This document shows, one piece after another, positions 47,315 through 55,482 of a stretch of 64,000 bases of DNA (its first letter is position 1; every line of letters begins with the position of its first letter). Position numbers and translations under genes: made by a program. The DNA comes from Streptomyces sp. NBC_00539. GTDB taxonomy: Bacteria > Actinomycetota > Actinomycetes > Streptomycetales > Streptomycetaceae. The stretch spans positions 6,963,501-7,027,500 of the forward strand of contig NZ_CP107811.1 of NCBI RefSeq assembly GCF_036346105.1, written 5' to 3'. Below the pieces are notes generated by a model. The model was not told the DNA's origin. It saw only the letters and a program-made list of their open reading frames with translations, and did no database searches.

Positions 47315-47318
47315 CTAG
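46335..47318 (+). CDS. IS481-family transposase
   Basis: A 327-residue DDE transposase. A helix-turn-helix region at about residues 20-75 ('VAHVAAEMGISRATAHKWVR') is followed by the catalytic core with 'ELVHVDIKKLGNIP' (first Asp), 'YSYVHSAVDDHSRLAYSEVL', 'VERVLTDNGACY' (second Asp) and 'IRPYRPQTNGKVERFNRTLLDEWAY' (Glu in KVERFN). Length and motifs are typical of IS481 and the gene looks intact. Its stop codon TAG is not inside the element: it is formed by the right-hand CTAG target copy (ACC-TAG). Confidence 0.94.
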   Translation: MSHRNARLTVFGRRLLVERVLAGRPVAHVAAEMGISRATAHKWVRRWRTEGNAGLHDRSSRPRSTPHRTPPSTEAQVCDLRRSRKLGPARIGPILGLPASTVHRILTRHSLHRLAWLDRPTGEPIRRYERARPGELVHVDIKKLGNIPHGGGWRAVGRTDGDHNRQATTTQRKNSTPVIGYSYVHSAVDDHSRLAYSEVLTNERQETAAGFWQRAHAFFTAHGITVERVLTDNGACYKSKLFTQTLTAAGITHKKIRPYRPQTNGKVERFNRTLLDEWAYQRPYTSTSERTAALTDFLHTYNHHRCHTALDGHPPITRVNNAASQYT

Positions 47319-48330
47319 GCCGTCTCTTTCGGATCTTGCCGAGTGGGCTCGCAGACGGAGAGGGCTCCCGCGCTGGCTGCTGATGTGGTTGGCCGCCGGG
47401 TTTTCGGGGTGAAGGTGAAGGAGCCGAAGGTGCCCTTCGCCGCGAAGAACAGCCCGCCGTCGCCGGCGGCGGCCAGCGCGTCCAGGCGCCGACCCGGCAG
47501 GGAACACCCCTCTACCGTCCGGCCGTCGGGTCCCAACCGCCGGATGCCGCCGTTGGCGTAGGCAGCCGCCACCGCGCCAGGTCGCTCCCGTCGGCCGGAT
47601 CGAGGAGCACCGCCTCGGACCCGCTGCCGGTCAGCACCCCGCCGGCCCACGCGAGAGTTCGTACGGACGCCACCGGCGACTGTGTCGTCCACCGGAGGCT
47701 CCCGTCGGCGAGGTCCAGGCCACTCATCGGGGTGTAGCCGCGCCAACCGCCTATCACCACCGTGTCCGAGTGGACCGCGAGGTTCCCCGTCCACCTCGGT
47801 GTCGGGGCGCTCCACAGCGTCGCACCCGTCCGCAGATCGATGCAGGACAGCAGGTTCGGTGCTTGCGGCAACCCCAGCACGCGGTCCCCCACGAGGACGA
47901 TCCCGCGCGGCCAGGTACCGAGCGGGACGTCCCAGCGCACCGCGCCGTCGGTGCGCTCCAGGCAGACCAGCCGGGTGTGCCGTTCGTGCAGGACGACACA
48001 GTCCGGCCCCACGACGAAAGCGGAAGTGCCGCCCCGCTGGTGCAGTTCGCGCTCCCAGAGCACTGTGGCGATCATTGGGCCATCCCAGCACAGGCGGCCC
48101 CCGACGACGGTGTCCCAGGACCGGGATCCGGTCGCGGCCGCGTTCGTCGAGCACCCCGGGCCGCAGCGCGGCGCCGAGCTGCTCGTCGGTCATCTCGGGC
48201 AGGGTGCGCTCGTCGCCGGCGCGGACCCGCGCGGCCTCGAACGGGTCCGACCCCGGGCCGCTCGGCGTACCGGGGCGGCCCGCGGTGCCGCTCGCGTAGG
48301 GCCGAAGCGCAACACCCTGCGAGCGGATGG
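47315..48330 (-). pseudogene. PQQ-type beta-propeller protein gene, frameshifted
   Basis: Main fragment 48075-47560 encodes propeller blades ('TRLVCLERTDGAVRWDVPLG', 'NLLSCIDLRTGATLWSAP', 'GLDLADGSLRWTTQSP'). Near 47570 the protein-like sequence switches frame to 'AAAYANGGIRRLGPDGRTVE' and 'LAAAGDGGLFFAAKGTFGSF', which runs to a stop at 47315. Upstream, about 48120-48250 in yet another frame has 'EMTDEQLGAALRPGVLDERG', perhaps the original N-terminus. Such PQQ-like propellers bind proteins or serve as scaffolds. The minus-strand stop also falls in the CTAG at the insertion-sequence boundary. Confidence 0.6.
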
Positions 48331-48889
48331 TTATGACCTGACCATCAACGGCATGCACCCCGCCCCATCTGGCCCCGGTAGCGGGCACCCGAGGTGCCGT
48401 GCTGACGCCTTGCGTCGAGTTCGTCGATGGCGCCGACGCGTAGTCGGAAAAGCCTGTCCTGTGTTTTCTGCGTGCTCGCCGGCCGGGACGTCCTGGTGCG
48501 CGCCGTACGGCTGCGCTGGGCTCTGGGAGCTCAGCGCAGCCGAAATCGTCGCCGAGGCGTCCCGCGGCGAGGCAGAGGAAGGTCCTCTGGTCTGGGCCGC
48601 GGGGACGCGCTGCGGCGCCACATCGGCGAGGAGGCCGCGGCCGACTACCTCTACCGGCTGGCCCTGACCCTGGCGGCCTGACCGCCGAAGCGACACGCGA
48701 GAGGAGGCGCCCCCACCAGCAATCGTGATGTGTTGCAGGTGTAGGTCGCTACGATCTCCAGGACCGGAGGCCCTTTCTCCCGCGCCCTCGCTCTCGCCGG
48801 GAGTCCACGAGTCCCGAGCCCCGTTCGCTCCGGCAGAGCCGTCATCCGGGACCCGACTCGCCCGCGCCATGACCAGAGGGGAGGACCCC
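48331..48889. other. Intergenic stretch with possible remnant
   Basis: No intact gene was found. A plus-strand frame ending at 48681 has a protein-like tail ('RRHIGEEAAADYLYRLALTL') of unknown family, out of frame with its upstream part. The last 20 bp hold the ribosome site of the DUF1275 gene. Confidence 0.4.
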
Positions 48890-49612
48890 ATGACCCCCAC
48901 CCGGCGCCGACGCGGGATCCTGCTGCCGCTGGCCGCGCTGCTGTTCCCGCCGGAGCCGGGCGGGGCGCGGTCCCCGCACGAGGTGTTGGCGCCGCTGCTG
49001 ATCGTCCTCACCTTCGTGAGCGGTGTCGTCGACGCGGTGAGCTACCTCGGGCTCAGGCACGTATTCGTGGCCAACATGACGGGCAACGTCGTCTTCCTCG
49101 GCTTCGCGCTGGCCGGGGACCGGTCCCTGTCGGCCCCCGATTCCCTATTGGCCCTGGGCGCCTTCCTGGCCGGCGCCGCCGCGGCCGGGCGACTGCGGCG
49201 CGCCACCGGGGCCGCCCGGATGTTCGCGCCGCTCGTCGGAGTGCAGACCCTGCTTGTGGGCGGCGCGCTCGCGCTGAGCGCGGCCGGCGGCGGACCTCCG
49301 GGCATGATCGCCTTGCTCGCGCTCGGAATGGGGCTCCAGAACGCCGTCGTGCACCGGCTGTCCATCCCCGATCTGACCACCACCGTCGTCACCAGGGCCC
49401 TGACCGGTCTGGCAGCCGACCGGTGGGGGCCGGCGCCGCTGCGCCGGCTCGTGACGGTCGTGGCCCTGCTGCTCGGAGCCCTCGCCGGCGCGCTGCTGAC
49501 GCTCCGCCACGGCGCCGCGTGGGCCCTGGCCCTGGCCGTCGCGCTGCTGGCCTGCGTGGTCCTGGCCAGGGCCCGGGAGAGCGGCGAGAGCGCCGCCGAC
49601 GGCCCGGGGTGA
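48890..49612 (+). CDS. DUF1275 (YoaK-like) membrane protein
   Basis: A 240-residue integral membrane protein of the DUF1275 family with six or seven helices. The hallmark segments are 'FVSGVVDAVSYLGLRHVFVA', 'NMTGNVVFLGFALAG', 'LGAFLAGAAAAGRL' and 'LALGMGLQNAVVHRLSIPDL' with 'TTVVTRALTGLA'. The family's function is unknown; transporter roles have been suggested. I chose the ATG at 48890 because GGGGAGG lies 5 bp upstream, rather than upstream in-frame starts. It stands alone. Confidence 0.9.
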   Translation: MTPTRRRRGILLPLAALLFPPEPGGARSPHEVLAPLLIVLTFVSGVVDAVSYLGLRHVFVANMTGNVVFLGFALAGDRSLSAPDSLLALGAFLAGAAAAGRLRRATGAARMFAPLVGVQTLLVGGALALSAAGGGPPGMIALLALGMGLQNAVVHRLSIPDLTTTVVTRALTGLAADRWGPAPLRRLVTVVALLLGALAGALLTLRHGAAWALALAVALLACVVLARARESGESAADGPG

Positions 49613-49958
49613 GGACTTAAGGCCGTGCCACCTGGTGAAGTCTCGATCGCCCCTCTTGCAGACAATGGCCTGATTGCGGGGCCCTGGGCCGAACGGCAGG
49701 TCCGTCACCTGTTTCCGGACCTGACCTCGCGCGTCGAGCCGGACCGGCAGTTCCTGTCGCCCAGCAGCTGAAACCTCCCACCGGCGGGGCGGCGGCCCAC
49801 GGAGCGGCCGCTGGCCCCGGCCTGCCGTTGCCGGCCCCGAAGCGGCACTGCGCACCGCGGCCAGCCCTACTTCGAGAGTGCTCCGATGCCGCCGCCTCAA
49901 GTCCGTGGGCACCGCTACTATCCGGAATGCCTCACGGGACGACGAACGGAGTCGGGGA
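49613..49958. other. Intergenic stretch
   Basis: No gene was recognised. It holds the upstream region of the 49959 gene, including GGAG just before its ATG. Confidence 0.4.
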
Positions 49959-50465
49959 ATGAACGACGTCAACGAAGCAGCGCTCAAACGGAAGTTAGGC
50001 ATCCCGAACTGGCGGAACCTGTCCAAGGACAAGGTGCTCAGGTTCGCGGCAGCGATGCCTGAGATGGCCGCTGAGGTGCGGCTCAAGCTCATCGAGCAGT
50101 TCCCAGCCTTCAAGGACCTGGGCAAGGCCGACATTGATGCGGTCACAGAGGCCCACAAGGCCACCCTCGCAGCCAATGAGAACAGTCAGAAGCACTTCTA
50201 CCAGGCTTCACAGGACCAGCGGGACGCCCTGCGGGCCGACCTTGGTCGGGACGACCTCAGCTGGGAGCAGCGGGAAGCCCTCCACGACCGCCTCGATCAA
50301 AACGTGCGGCAGGTGAACGAGAAGGACAGCGAGAGCAAGCAGTTCCTGGGGGCGGGGATGAAGGTGGTCGCAGCCGCCGGTGTAGCCGCCCTCGGGCTGG
50401 GCGTTGTATTTGTCGGCGGCAAAATCGGTGGAGTGAGCGAGGGCGATCCCGAGGAATCCAAGTAG
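49959..50465 (+). CDS. Hypothetical protein with C-terminal membrane helix
   Basis: A 168-residue protein starting MNDVNEAALKRKLGIPNWRN. Residues about 15-130 are predicted helical and charged ('AAMPEMAAEVRLKLIEQFPA', 'YQASQDQRDALRADLGRDDL', 'REALHDRLDQNVRQVNEKDS'), probably coiled coil. Residues about 131-158 form a hydrophobic segment (VVAAAGVAALGLGVVFVGG). GGAG lies 6 bp before the ATG. The look is of a membrane-tethered helical protein; I do not recognise a family. Confidence 0.75.
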   Translation: MNDVNEAALKRKLGIPNWRNLSKDKVLRFAAAMPEMAAEVRLKLIEQFPAFKDLGKADIDAVTEAHKATLAANENSQKHFYQASQDQRDALRADLGRDDLSWEQREALHDRLDQNVRQVNEKDSESKQFLGAGMKVVAAAGVAALGLGVVFVGGKIGGVSEGDPEESK

Positions 50466-50536
50466 GACTGTCATGCAGTGGGGTGGCCTGCGAGACGGAC
50501 TGAAATCGCTTCCACCCCGTCGCCTGGGCGTTCAAG

Positions 50537-51178
50537 ATGTTCCTCATGACCCATCGTGCCGTATTCTTCCGGTCGTGCCCGAGTCCTTGGACAGAGGACT
50601 ATGCGATCCTCGGCGGGCGGCCTGTTGTCTCGCCCTCTGGGGCTGCTGTGCCGGAGCTGGAAACCGATGCGGAGCTTGCGTTCGCGTTCCGTACGGCTGC
50701 CGACCTTCTGGCTGAACGCTGGTCCGCCAAAGGTATGGACGATTCGTTGGTGTTGGTCGTGTTGTACAACTATCGGCACGCTCTCGAACTGGGGCTCAAA
50801 GTAGTGTTGCGCGCCTTGGTCGACAGCATCAGGTCGAGGTTGCGCCGGGCGATGAGGCGCCCGAGATCGTGGAGAAAGTCGGCAAGAATCTCGCTAAGAC
50901 TCATCAGCTGAGCGTCTTGGGCGGCTATCTCGTCGACCTCGCGCCGATGTTCCGGATGCGGCTGCAGGGCGACGTCACATCGCTCTGCGACGAGGTCCAT
51001 TCCTTGGACCCGAGCGGCCAGGCTCTGCGCTACAGCATGGTCAAAGATCAGGGTGGAGCGATGGTACCGGGCCGCCCTGACCTCTCTACGTCGACGTCCC
51101 CGAGTTCGCCCGCCGAGCGGGTGAGGCGTGCACCGCGCTGGACCTGCTCTCGATCAGATCACCAACGTGCAGGACTAG
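50537..51178 (+). pseudogene. Hypothetical protein gene with three frameshifts
   Basis: One protein can be followed through three frames. It starts MFLMTHRAVFFRSCPSPWTE and includes 'MDDSLVLVVLYNYRHALELG'. Near 50820 one extra base moves it to 'GRQHQVEVAPGDEAPEIVEK', 'LGGYLVDLAPMFRMRLQGDV' and 'SLDPSGQALRYSMVKDQGG'. Near 51083 it shifts to 'LYVDVPEFARRAGEACTALD', and near 51150 to 'DQITNVQD' with a stop at 51176-51178. The helical 'NYRHALELGLK' region is reminiscent of HEPN-like proteins, but this is weak. As read, no full-length product is made. Confidence 0.55.
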
Positions 51179-51218
51179 CAGGCAACTGGGCCCGGATCAC
51201 CTGAGGCAGCGGAGCTAG

Positions 51219-51869
51219 TCACCTGCGTGGGCGGCGCAGGTTCTCCTGTGAGGACAGCAGCCCGAGGACCGCGTGCTCCTGGTGGTACTTGCGCCACCGC
51301 TCAGCGAGCGCGCGGTCGGTGAACTGCCCCCGACCTGGGTCGCTCGACGTGGTCAGCTCGATCGCGCCCCATCCGCCGACTTCCTCAGTGAACGCCGCCG
51401 CGAGTTCCGCGAACGACGGGCCTCGGAAGTAGCTGACGTGGGTGTCGGTGATGTCCAGCTCCCTCCCAGATTCGTCCGAGACCAGGGTGTCCGCCGCCAC
51501 CCGGGAAGTGAAGTAGGCGCTCACCTCGTCCTTGACTTCGAAACGCATCGCGGCAGAGACCTGCTGGCGATAGGTCGGCGGTTTCAGGCAGGCCAAGTAG
51601 GAGAAGTCGATCCGGGTGCTGTCGGTGCGGATCACTTCGAATCCCGGGTACGGCCCCTGCAGCGGTGGCGCGATCGCGAAGGCCTCCACGCCCACGCCGA
51701 TCTTGATGTCGGCCTCTGCGTGCAGGTCGAGCAGGTCCAGTAGGAGCAGGTGATCCGCCTCCTGGTCCACAATGCTGCCCACGCTGTATCCGTACAGCAC
51801 GTCGCGGACAGCTTCCTGCGCGGCCCTTTTCGACGGGTACTCCCGCGATCCGATCCAAAACTTGGGCAA
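51219..51869 (-). CDS. DUF3223-domain protein
   Basis: A 216-residue protein beginning MPKFWIGSREYPSKRAAQEA. Residues 1-120 match the DUF3223 pattern: 'AVRDVLYGYSVGSIV', 'LLLLDLLDLHAEADIKIGVG' (conserved H and KxGxG), 'GPYPGFEVIRTDSTRIDFSY' and 'LACLKPP'. The remaining ~95 residues ('YFRGPSFAELAAAFTEEVGG') are less conserved. DUF3223 domains occur in nucleases, plant RNA polymerase subunits and small phage proteins; the function here is unknown. The start with a modest AGGAGGGG upstream (GATTAGGAGGGGACACG) is convincing. Confidence 0.8.
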   Translation of the reverse strand: MPKFWIGSREYPSKRAAQEAVRDVLYGYSVGSIVDQEADHLLLLDLLDLHAEADIKIGVGVEAFAIAPPLQGPYPGFEVIRTDSTRIDFSYLACLKPPTYRQQVSAAMRFEVKDEVSAYFTSRVAADTLVSDESGRELDITDTHVSYFRGPSFAELAAAFTEEVGGWGAIELTTSSDPGRGQFTDRALAERWRKYHQEHAVLGLLSSQENLRRPRR

Positions 51870-52185
51870 CGTGTCCCCTCCTAATCCTGTGTGCGGCAGT
51901 GTTGCCCACCCAGGCTCTGGTCTATTCGGCTGTCGCTGAGGGGGAGTCCAGCTGGGGTGTGGGGTAAGCGATTGAGCTGGGGTGTTGCAGGTTGGTTGAG
52001 AGGGGCTTGTGCACGCTCGGAGGGGGCTCGCCTGGTGTTGTTGCAGGTTGCCTGAGGATCCGGGCGGTGTTGGAGATAGCGCTTCGGTCTAAAGACACCG
52101 AAGCGCTTTTCCGGTTCGCGGACCGTGTTTGTGCCGGTCAGGAGGGTGATCGGCGGGTGTGTGGACTGGTGTCGCTTTCGAGCCG
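51870..52185. other. Intergenic stretch
   Basis: No gene was found. It contains the upstream region of the DUF3223 gene and the tail region of the 52186 gene. Confidence 0.4.
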
Positions 52186-53187
52186 CTAACGCCAGGGGGC
52201 GTGTGCGCGTTGTTCTTCTTGTTTTGTGGTCTGGGCATCGGAGCGTGCCATTTGGATGAGGTGTTCCAGACGGCGTGCGGCACTTGTGGCCCACCAACAG
52301 CGGGCGTCTGGTGAGAAGGCCGCCTTGGGAACGTTGCTGATGGCTTCTTGGTACACGGCAGGGGAGTCCTGCCAGGTGGCGGCGCCGATCACTGCCAGGG
52401 ACCGGTGCGAGAGGCTGTCGAGGAGAGTGAAGAGTCGGGGGACGGCTGTCAGGTGGTGCTGGGTTGTGCCGACATGGCGGGTGCCTCCGGGGTACTGAGC
52501 CCAGAGCAGGAACTGTGCCGGCCACGGGAGGTCGATCACCTCGCGCCCGTCGTAGACCACGACGACATGCTCGCTGGTTGAGGCCGCGATGCCGGTGACC
52601 ATTCCGCGGCCTACGTCATGCAGGCGGTCGGCCAGCTTGGCTACCCAGGGCTCATCCGGAATGTCTTGCTTGATTTCGTGTTCAAGCGTGTGCCTGGCTC
52701 GTGCCCACCGGGCCGCGGTAGGTGAGGCGTGGCCCTGGGACTCGACCGGTGAAAGAGAGACGAGCTCCTCGAGCCACCTCTGGCACCAGCGATCGAAGTC
52801 GTACCGGAAGCCCGTCCGTGATGTGCCGATGGCCCCCTGCGTCAGCTCCCAGTGTGTGATGGCTTCGTCGCAGAGCTCCTCCCAGGCAGCCTGCCAAGGG
52901 CGTCGGAAGCGTCCTGGTTGACGTCGCTTGAAGTCATTGGTGAGGAGTGCTGCTGTGCCGATCACCAACAGCTCGTCCTGGGCCTGCGTGCCGCAGTAGG
53001 TACGGGCATGGTGTGCGGCCAAATCGCCGTGTGCGCTGTCCAGGGCGGTGAGCGGTTTGCGTAGCTGGCGGTCGAGGTCTTTGGGTTCGAGGCCTCCAGG
53101 TCCGTCGATCTTGAAGGGCAGTACCGCCGGGCCGCCCCAAGCCGGCTTGGGGCTGGGCAAGCCGGGCTTGCCCAGCCTTCCCTCCAT
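52186..53187 (-). CDS. Hypothetical protein, 333 residues
   Basis: A protein starting MEGRLGKPGLPSPKPAWGG with AGGGG about 7 bp upstream; an in-frame GTG start 45 bp further up is possible. It contains 'AHHARTYCGTQAQDELLVIG', several Trp-rich helices ('AAWEELCDEAITHWELTQ', 'DRWCQRWLEELVSL'), a segment 'VVVVYDGREVIDLPWPAQFL' and 'GATWQDSPAVYQEAISNVPK'. It is soluble and mixed alpha/beta. I do not recognise the family. The long consistent frame, codon bias and lack of repeats make it a real gene. Confidence 0.7.
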   Translation of the reverse strand: MEGRLGKPGLPSPKPAWGGPAVLPFKIDGPGGLEPKDLDRQLRKPLTALDSAHGDLAAHHARTYCGTQAQDELLVIGTAALLTNDFKRRQPGRFRRPWQAAWEELCDEAITHWELTQGAIGTSRTGFRYDFDRWCQRWLEELVSLSPVESQGHASPTAARWARARHTLEHEIKQDIPDEPWVAKLADRLHDVGRGMVTGIAASTSEHVVVVYDGREVIDLPWPAQFLLWAQYPGGTRHVGTTQHHLTAVPRLFTLLDSLSHRSLAVIGAATWQDSPAVYQEAISNVPKAAFSPDARCWWATSAARRLEHLIQMARSDAQTTKQEEQRAHAPWR

Positions 53188-53293
53188 GTCTGTCCCCTGT
53201 CTGTACCGCTGCCTCGACACCTCTCTTTCCACGGTCTTGGACGGAGGTCGGTGTCGATGCGGGGCGGGGAGGTGTCCGGGACGACGTCAGAAC

Positions 53294-53346
53294 GTCAGTG
53301 GGTGGCGACGTGAGATGCCAGCGGTCGGCGACATGAGGTGTGTCAG
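53294..53346. repeat. Paired GGCGAC motifs upstream of DUF6461 gene
   Basis: Two copies of a motif, 'ggcgacgtgagatg' and 'ggcgacatgaggtgtgtcag', lie in direct order about 20 bp before the DUF6461 start. The second is a near match, in the opposite orientation, to a sequence at 54088 (ctgacacacgaggtgtcgcc). They may be operators or parts of promoters. Confidence 0.5.
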
Positions 53347-53369
53347 TAGGTGCTGACAGGATGCGCTGC

Positions 53370-54090
53370 ATGACTTCCGCCACCGCAGCCGATTACAGCT
53401 GGATACGTTCCCCGGCCTCGCCGTTCGCCTACGGGCTGGAGGTCGGGTACACCCTGACGCTGGTGCGTGGCCTCTCGCCTTCGGAGTTGTTCCGGATCGT
53501 GGGGGCCGAGCCGCGCGATGAGGAGTGCGAGGGGCTCGGCGATCTCATCTTCGAGCAGCAGGAGTTTCTCGACGGGTTCGAGGAGTGGCCCGATGCCTTC
53601 CTTGCGGGAGCGTTCACTGTGCCGGGTGAGGACGGCCAGTGGACGCTCGCTCTGGAGTTCGGAGGGGATCTGGGCACGCGCCCGCGCCTCATGGAGGCAT
53701 TGTCCGCCGGGACGCGTGCTGTCTCGCATTCGAGCAACGGGGGGAAGCCCATGGACTTCTTCCACTGGTATGAGAACGGCGAGCTGCGGACCACCTTCGA
53801 ATGGCCGGCGGACCGGTCCGGCAGCACCCCCGATGAACTGAACGCCATGATGGGGGCGGTCGGCCTCAACTCCTCAGGGGACACGGATCCGAGCGTCGAC
53901 ACGAAGGCGGCGGTCATGGCGCTTGCGGAGCGTCTCACCGGTGTTCGGGTGACCGCGCAGCTGCTGGCGGAGTCCGAGTACCAGTTGGGGGTAGTCCCGG
54001 AGGAACCCGTCGTGGGAGAGCGTCACTATCGACATCACGGACGCGCACGGCGAGCGGACATATACACAACTGCGGCGAGATCAGCTCTGA
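53370..54090 (+). CDS. DUF6461 protein, frameshifted near C-terminus
   Basis: A protein starting MTSATAADYSWIRSPASPFA; the family signature is visible in 'YGLEVGYTLTLVRGLSPSEL', 'AFLAGAFTVPGEDGQWTLAL', 'LEFGGDLGTRPRLMEALSAG' and 'TRAVSHSSNGGKPMDFFHWY'. The last ~20 residues continue cleanly ('WESVTIDITDAHGERTYTQL', stop at 54088-54090) only if one extra G near 54012 is removed. As read, the frame runs on to 54158. The role of DUF6461 is unknown; such genes are common next to polymorphic toxin loci in Streptomyces and may act as immunity or accessory factors (inference). Confidence 0.75.
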
Positions 54091-54136
54091 CACACGAGGT
54101 GTCGCCAATCACCGACACTTTCGTGTCGCCCGACAG
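54088..54136. repeat. Two hairpin motifs CGACAC..GTGTCG after DUF6461
   Basis: CACACGAGGTGTCG and the perfect CGACACTTTCGTGTCG (6-bp stem, 4-base loop) lie next to each other, just upstream of the gene starting at 54149. The first is an inverted near-copy of the motif at 53322. They look like a dimeric operator for a regulator of the flanking genes. Confidence 0.55.
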
Positions 54137-54148
54137 GAGGGGCACGCG

Positions 54149-54436
54149 GTGCCGGTGACGACAACACGCAAGTACGGCTCGACGGGCAAGACCCGGACCC
54201 AGGTCCTGGAGGCCGCGGCGGTGGTGTTGGAACGGCCTGTGCGGGAGATGGGCGGCACGGCGAAAGCGGCCGAAGGGGAACGTGACGCCGGCGACGTCGG
54301 CCGGCTCGTGTGGCAGGGCGACGCCGTACGGGCGCAGGCAGCGCTCGTCGGACCGGTCCGGTACCGGTCACGCAGCCGGGATGTCCTGGTATTCGCTGGG
54401 CTGGTTGGTCGGTGGCTTGTTCGTCTTAGTCGTTAA
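54149..54436 (+). CDS. Small hypothetical protein, possible regulator fragment
   Basis: A 95-residue frame with a GTG start and a strong AGGAGGGG ribosome site 6 bp upstream, just after a double hairpin. The N-terminus 'TTTRKYGSTGKTRTQVLEAA' looks like the first helix of a TetR-type repressor, but no helix-turn-helix follows. The rest is Arg/Gly/Val-rich. It could be a truncated regulator or a genuine small gene. Low confidence. Confidence 0.4.
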   Translation: MPVTTTRKYGSTGKTRTQVLEAAAVVLERPVREMGGTAKAAEGERDAGDVGRLVWQGDAVRAQAALVGPVRYRSRSRDVLVFAGLVGRWLVRLSR

Positions 54437-54475
54437 TGTTCGGTTTTCGGGTTGTTGATGGCCTTGTGGGGGCGA

Positions 54476-54913
54476 GGGGTCGTGGGTTTGGCTGCGGAGA
54501 TAGCGGCGTTCCGTTCGGGATCGGGGGATCCGGGGAGTTTGGTGGGGGAGTTTCGGCGGGCTCTGTTGCTCGTCCCGTTTGCCGTGGGATCAGCCGGTGG
54601 CGAGGACGGGTTGATGTCGGCGATGTCGGGGGGTGTGCGCTGGCTGTACGCGTTCACCGACGAGGAGGCACTGGCCCGGTTTGCCGTGGCGCGGGGGGAC
54701 GCGGGCCGGGAATGGCCGTATCTGGCGGTCCTGGGTGCGCGTTTGGTCGACGCGATCGTTCCCCAGGTGGGTGGTCCTGCCGGTGTGGCGGTGAATGTCG
54801 CGGACGGGAACGGGTCGATGCTCTTCCCCCCAGTTGCCGGGATCGTTCCTGACGTGTGCGCCGTGGACATCGGACCCGAGGCCGACCACGAGGCTGCGGC
54901 GGGGGTGGCGTGA
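54476..54913 (+). CDS. SseB-like protein
   Basis: A protein of about 145 residues with the SseB N-terminal-like fold: 'EFRRALLLVPFAVGSAGGED', 'GVRWLYAFTDEEALARFAVA', 'LGARLVDAIVP' and a GNG/DGNGS turn with 'VAVNVADGNGSMLFPPVAG'. In actinomycetes such domains are common in type VII secretion and polymorphic toxin operons. The exact start is unclear (upstream ATG at 54452, several GTG/TTG). The stop overlaps the start of the next gene (TGATG), so it is coupled to the toxin operon. Confidence 0.7.
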   Translation, partial: GVVGLAAEIAAFRSGSGDPGSLVGEFRRALLLVPFAVGSAGGEDGLMSAMSGGVRWLYAFTDEEALARFAVARGDAGREWPYLAVLGARLVDAIVPQVGGPAGVAVNVADGNGSMLFPPVAGIVPDVCAVDIGPEADHEAAAGVA

Positions 54914-55482
54914 TGGCCGCTGACGGTGATGGTGACCTTGAGGTGTCGCCGCAGGCGGTGGCCGCGATCCAGAAGGGGTTGCGGGCGGCGATCTCCGAGC
55001 TTCGCGAGTCGGGGGACGCGGCTGGCGCCGAGATGGGAGCGGGTTTCGAGAATCTGTCGATGACAGCGATGGAGACTGGGCACAGCGGGTTGTCGAAGGA
55101 CTTCGAGGACTTCTGCGAAGGCTGGGAGTGGGGTGTGCGCTCCCTCATCCTGGACGCATCAGCGCTCGCCGCCAATCTGGGGATCGCCGCGGGGACGGTG
55201 TGGGAGGAAGACCACTATCTCCAGGGTGCGTTCAAGGTCGGTGCGAACTCCTTGTACGGCAATCCGCACGCCGCCGAGGACGAGATCGAGGAGAAGTCCT
55301 GGGGTGACATCTTCCGCGCCGACGTCTACAAGCCGGACCTGAGCCCGCAGTCGTTCCTCAAGAGCAACGAGGACATCGGCAAGACCTGGTCGGACACCAA
55401 AGACACGGTGACCTCGACGGGGAAGATCGGCTCGATCAAAGACCTGCTCGAGCAGGCCGAGAGGTATGGGGAAAACCGCTGA
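54913..55482 (+). CDS. Helical small protein of the RHS toxin operon
   Basis: A 189-residue protein beginning MAADGDGDLEVSPQAVAAIQ. The N-terminal ~100 residues are helical and resemble ESX/WXG100-type subunits ('GLRAAISELRESGDAAGAEM', 'FEDFCEGWEWGVRSLILDAS' with a W-containing turn, 'LAANLGIAAGTVWEEDHYLQ'). The C-terminal part ('DVYKPDLSPQSFLKSNEDIG') is hydrophilic. Its stop shares one base with the RHS gene start. By position it is likely a type VII-like secretion partner or chaperone of the toxin. The family match is by eye. Confidence 0.7.
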   Translation: MAADGDGDLEVSPQAVAAIQKGLRAAISELRESGDAAGAEMGAGFENLSMTAMETGHSGLSKDFEDFCEGWEWGVRSLILDASALAANLGIAAGTVWEEDHYLQGAFKVGANSLYGNPHAAEDEIEEKSWGDIFRADVYKPDLSPQSFLKSNEDIGKTWSDTKDTVTSTGKIGSIKDLLEQAERYGENR

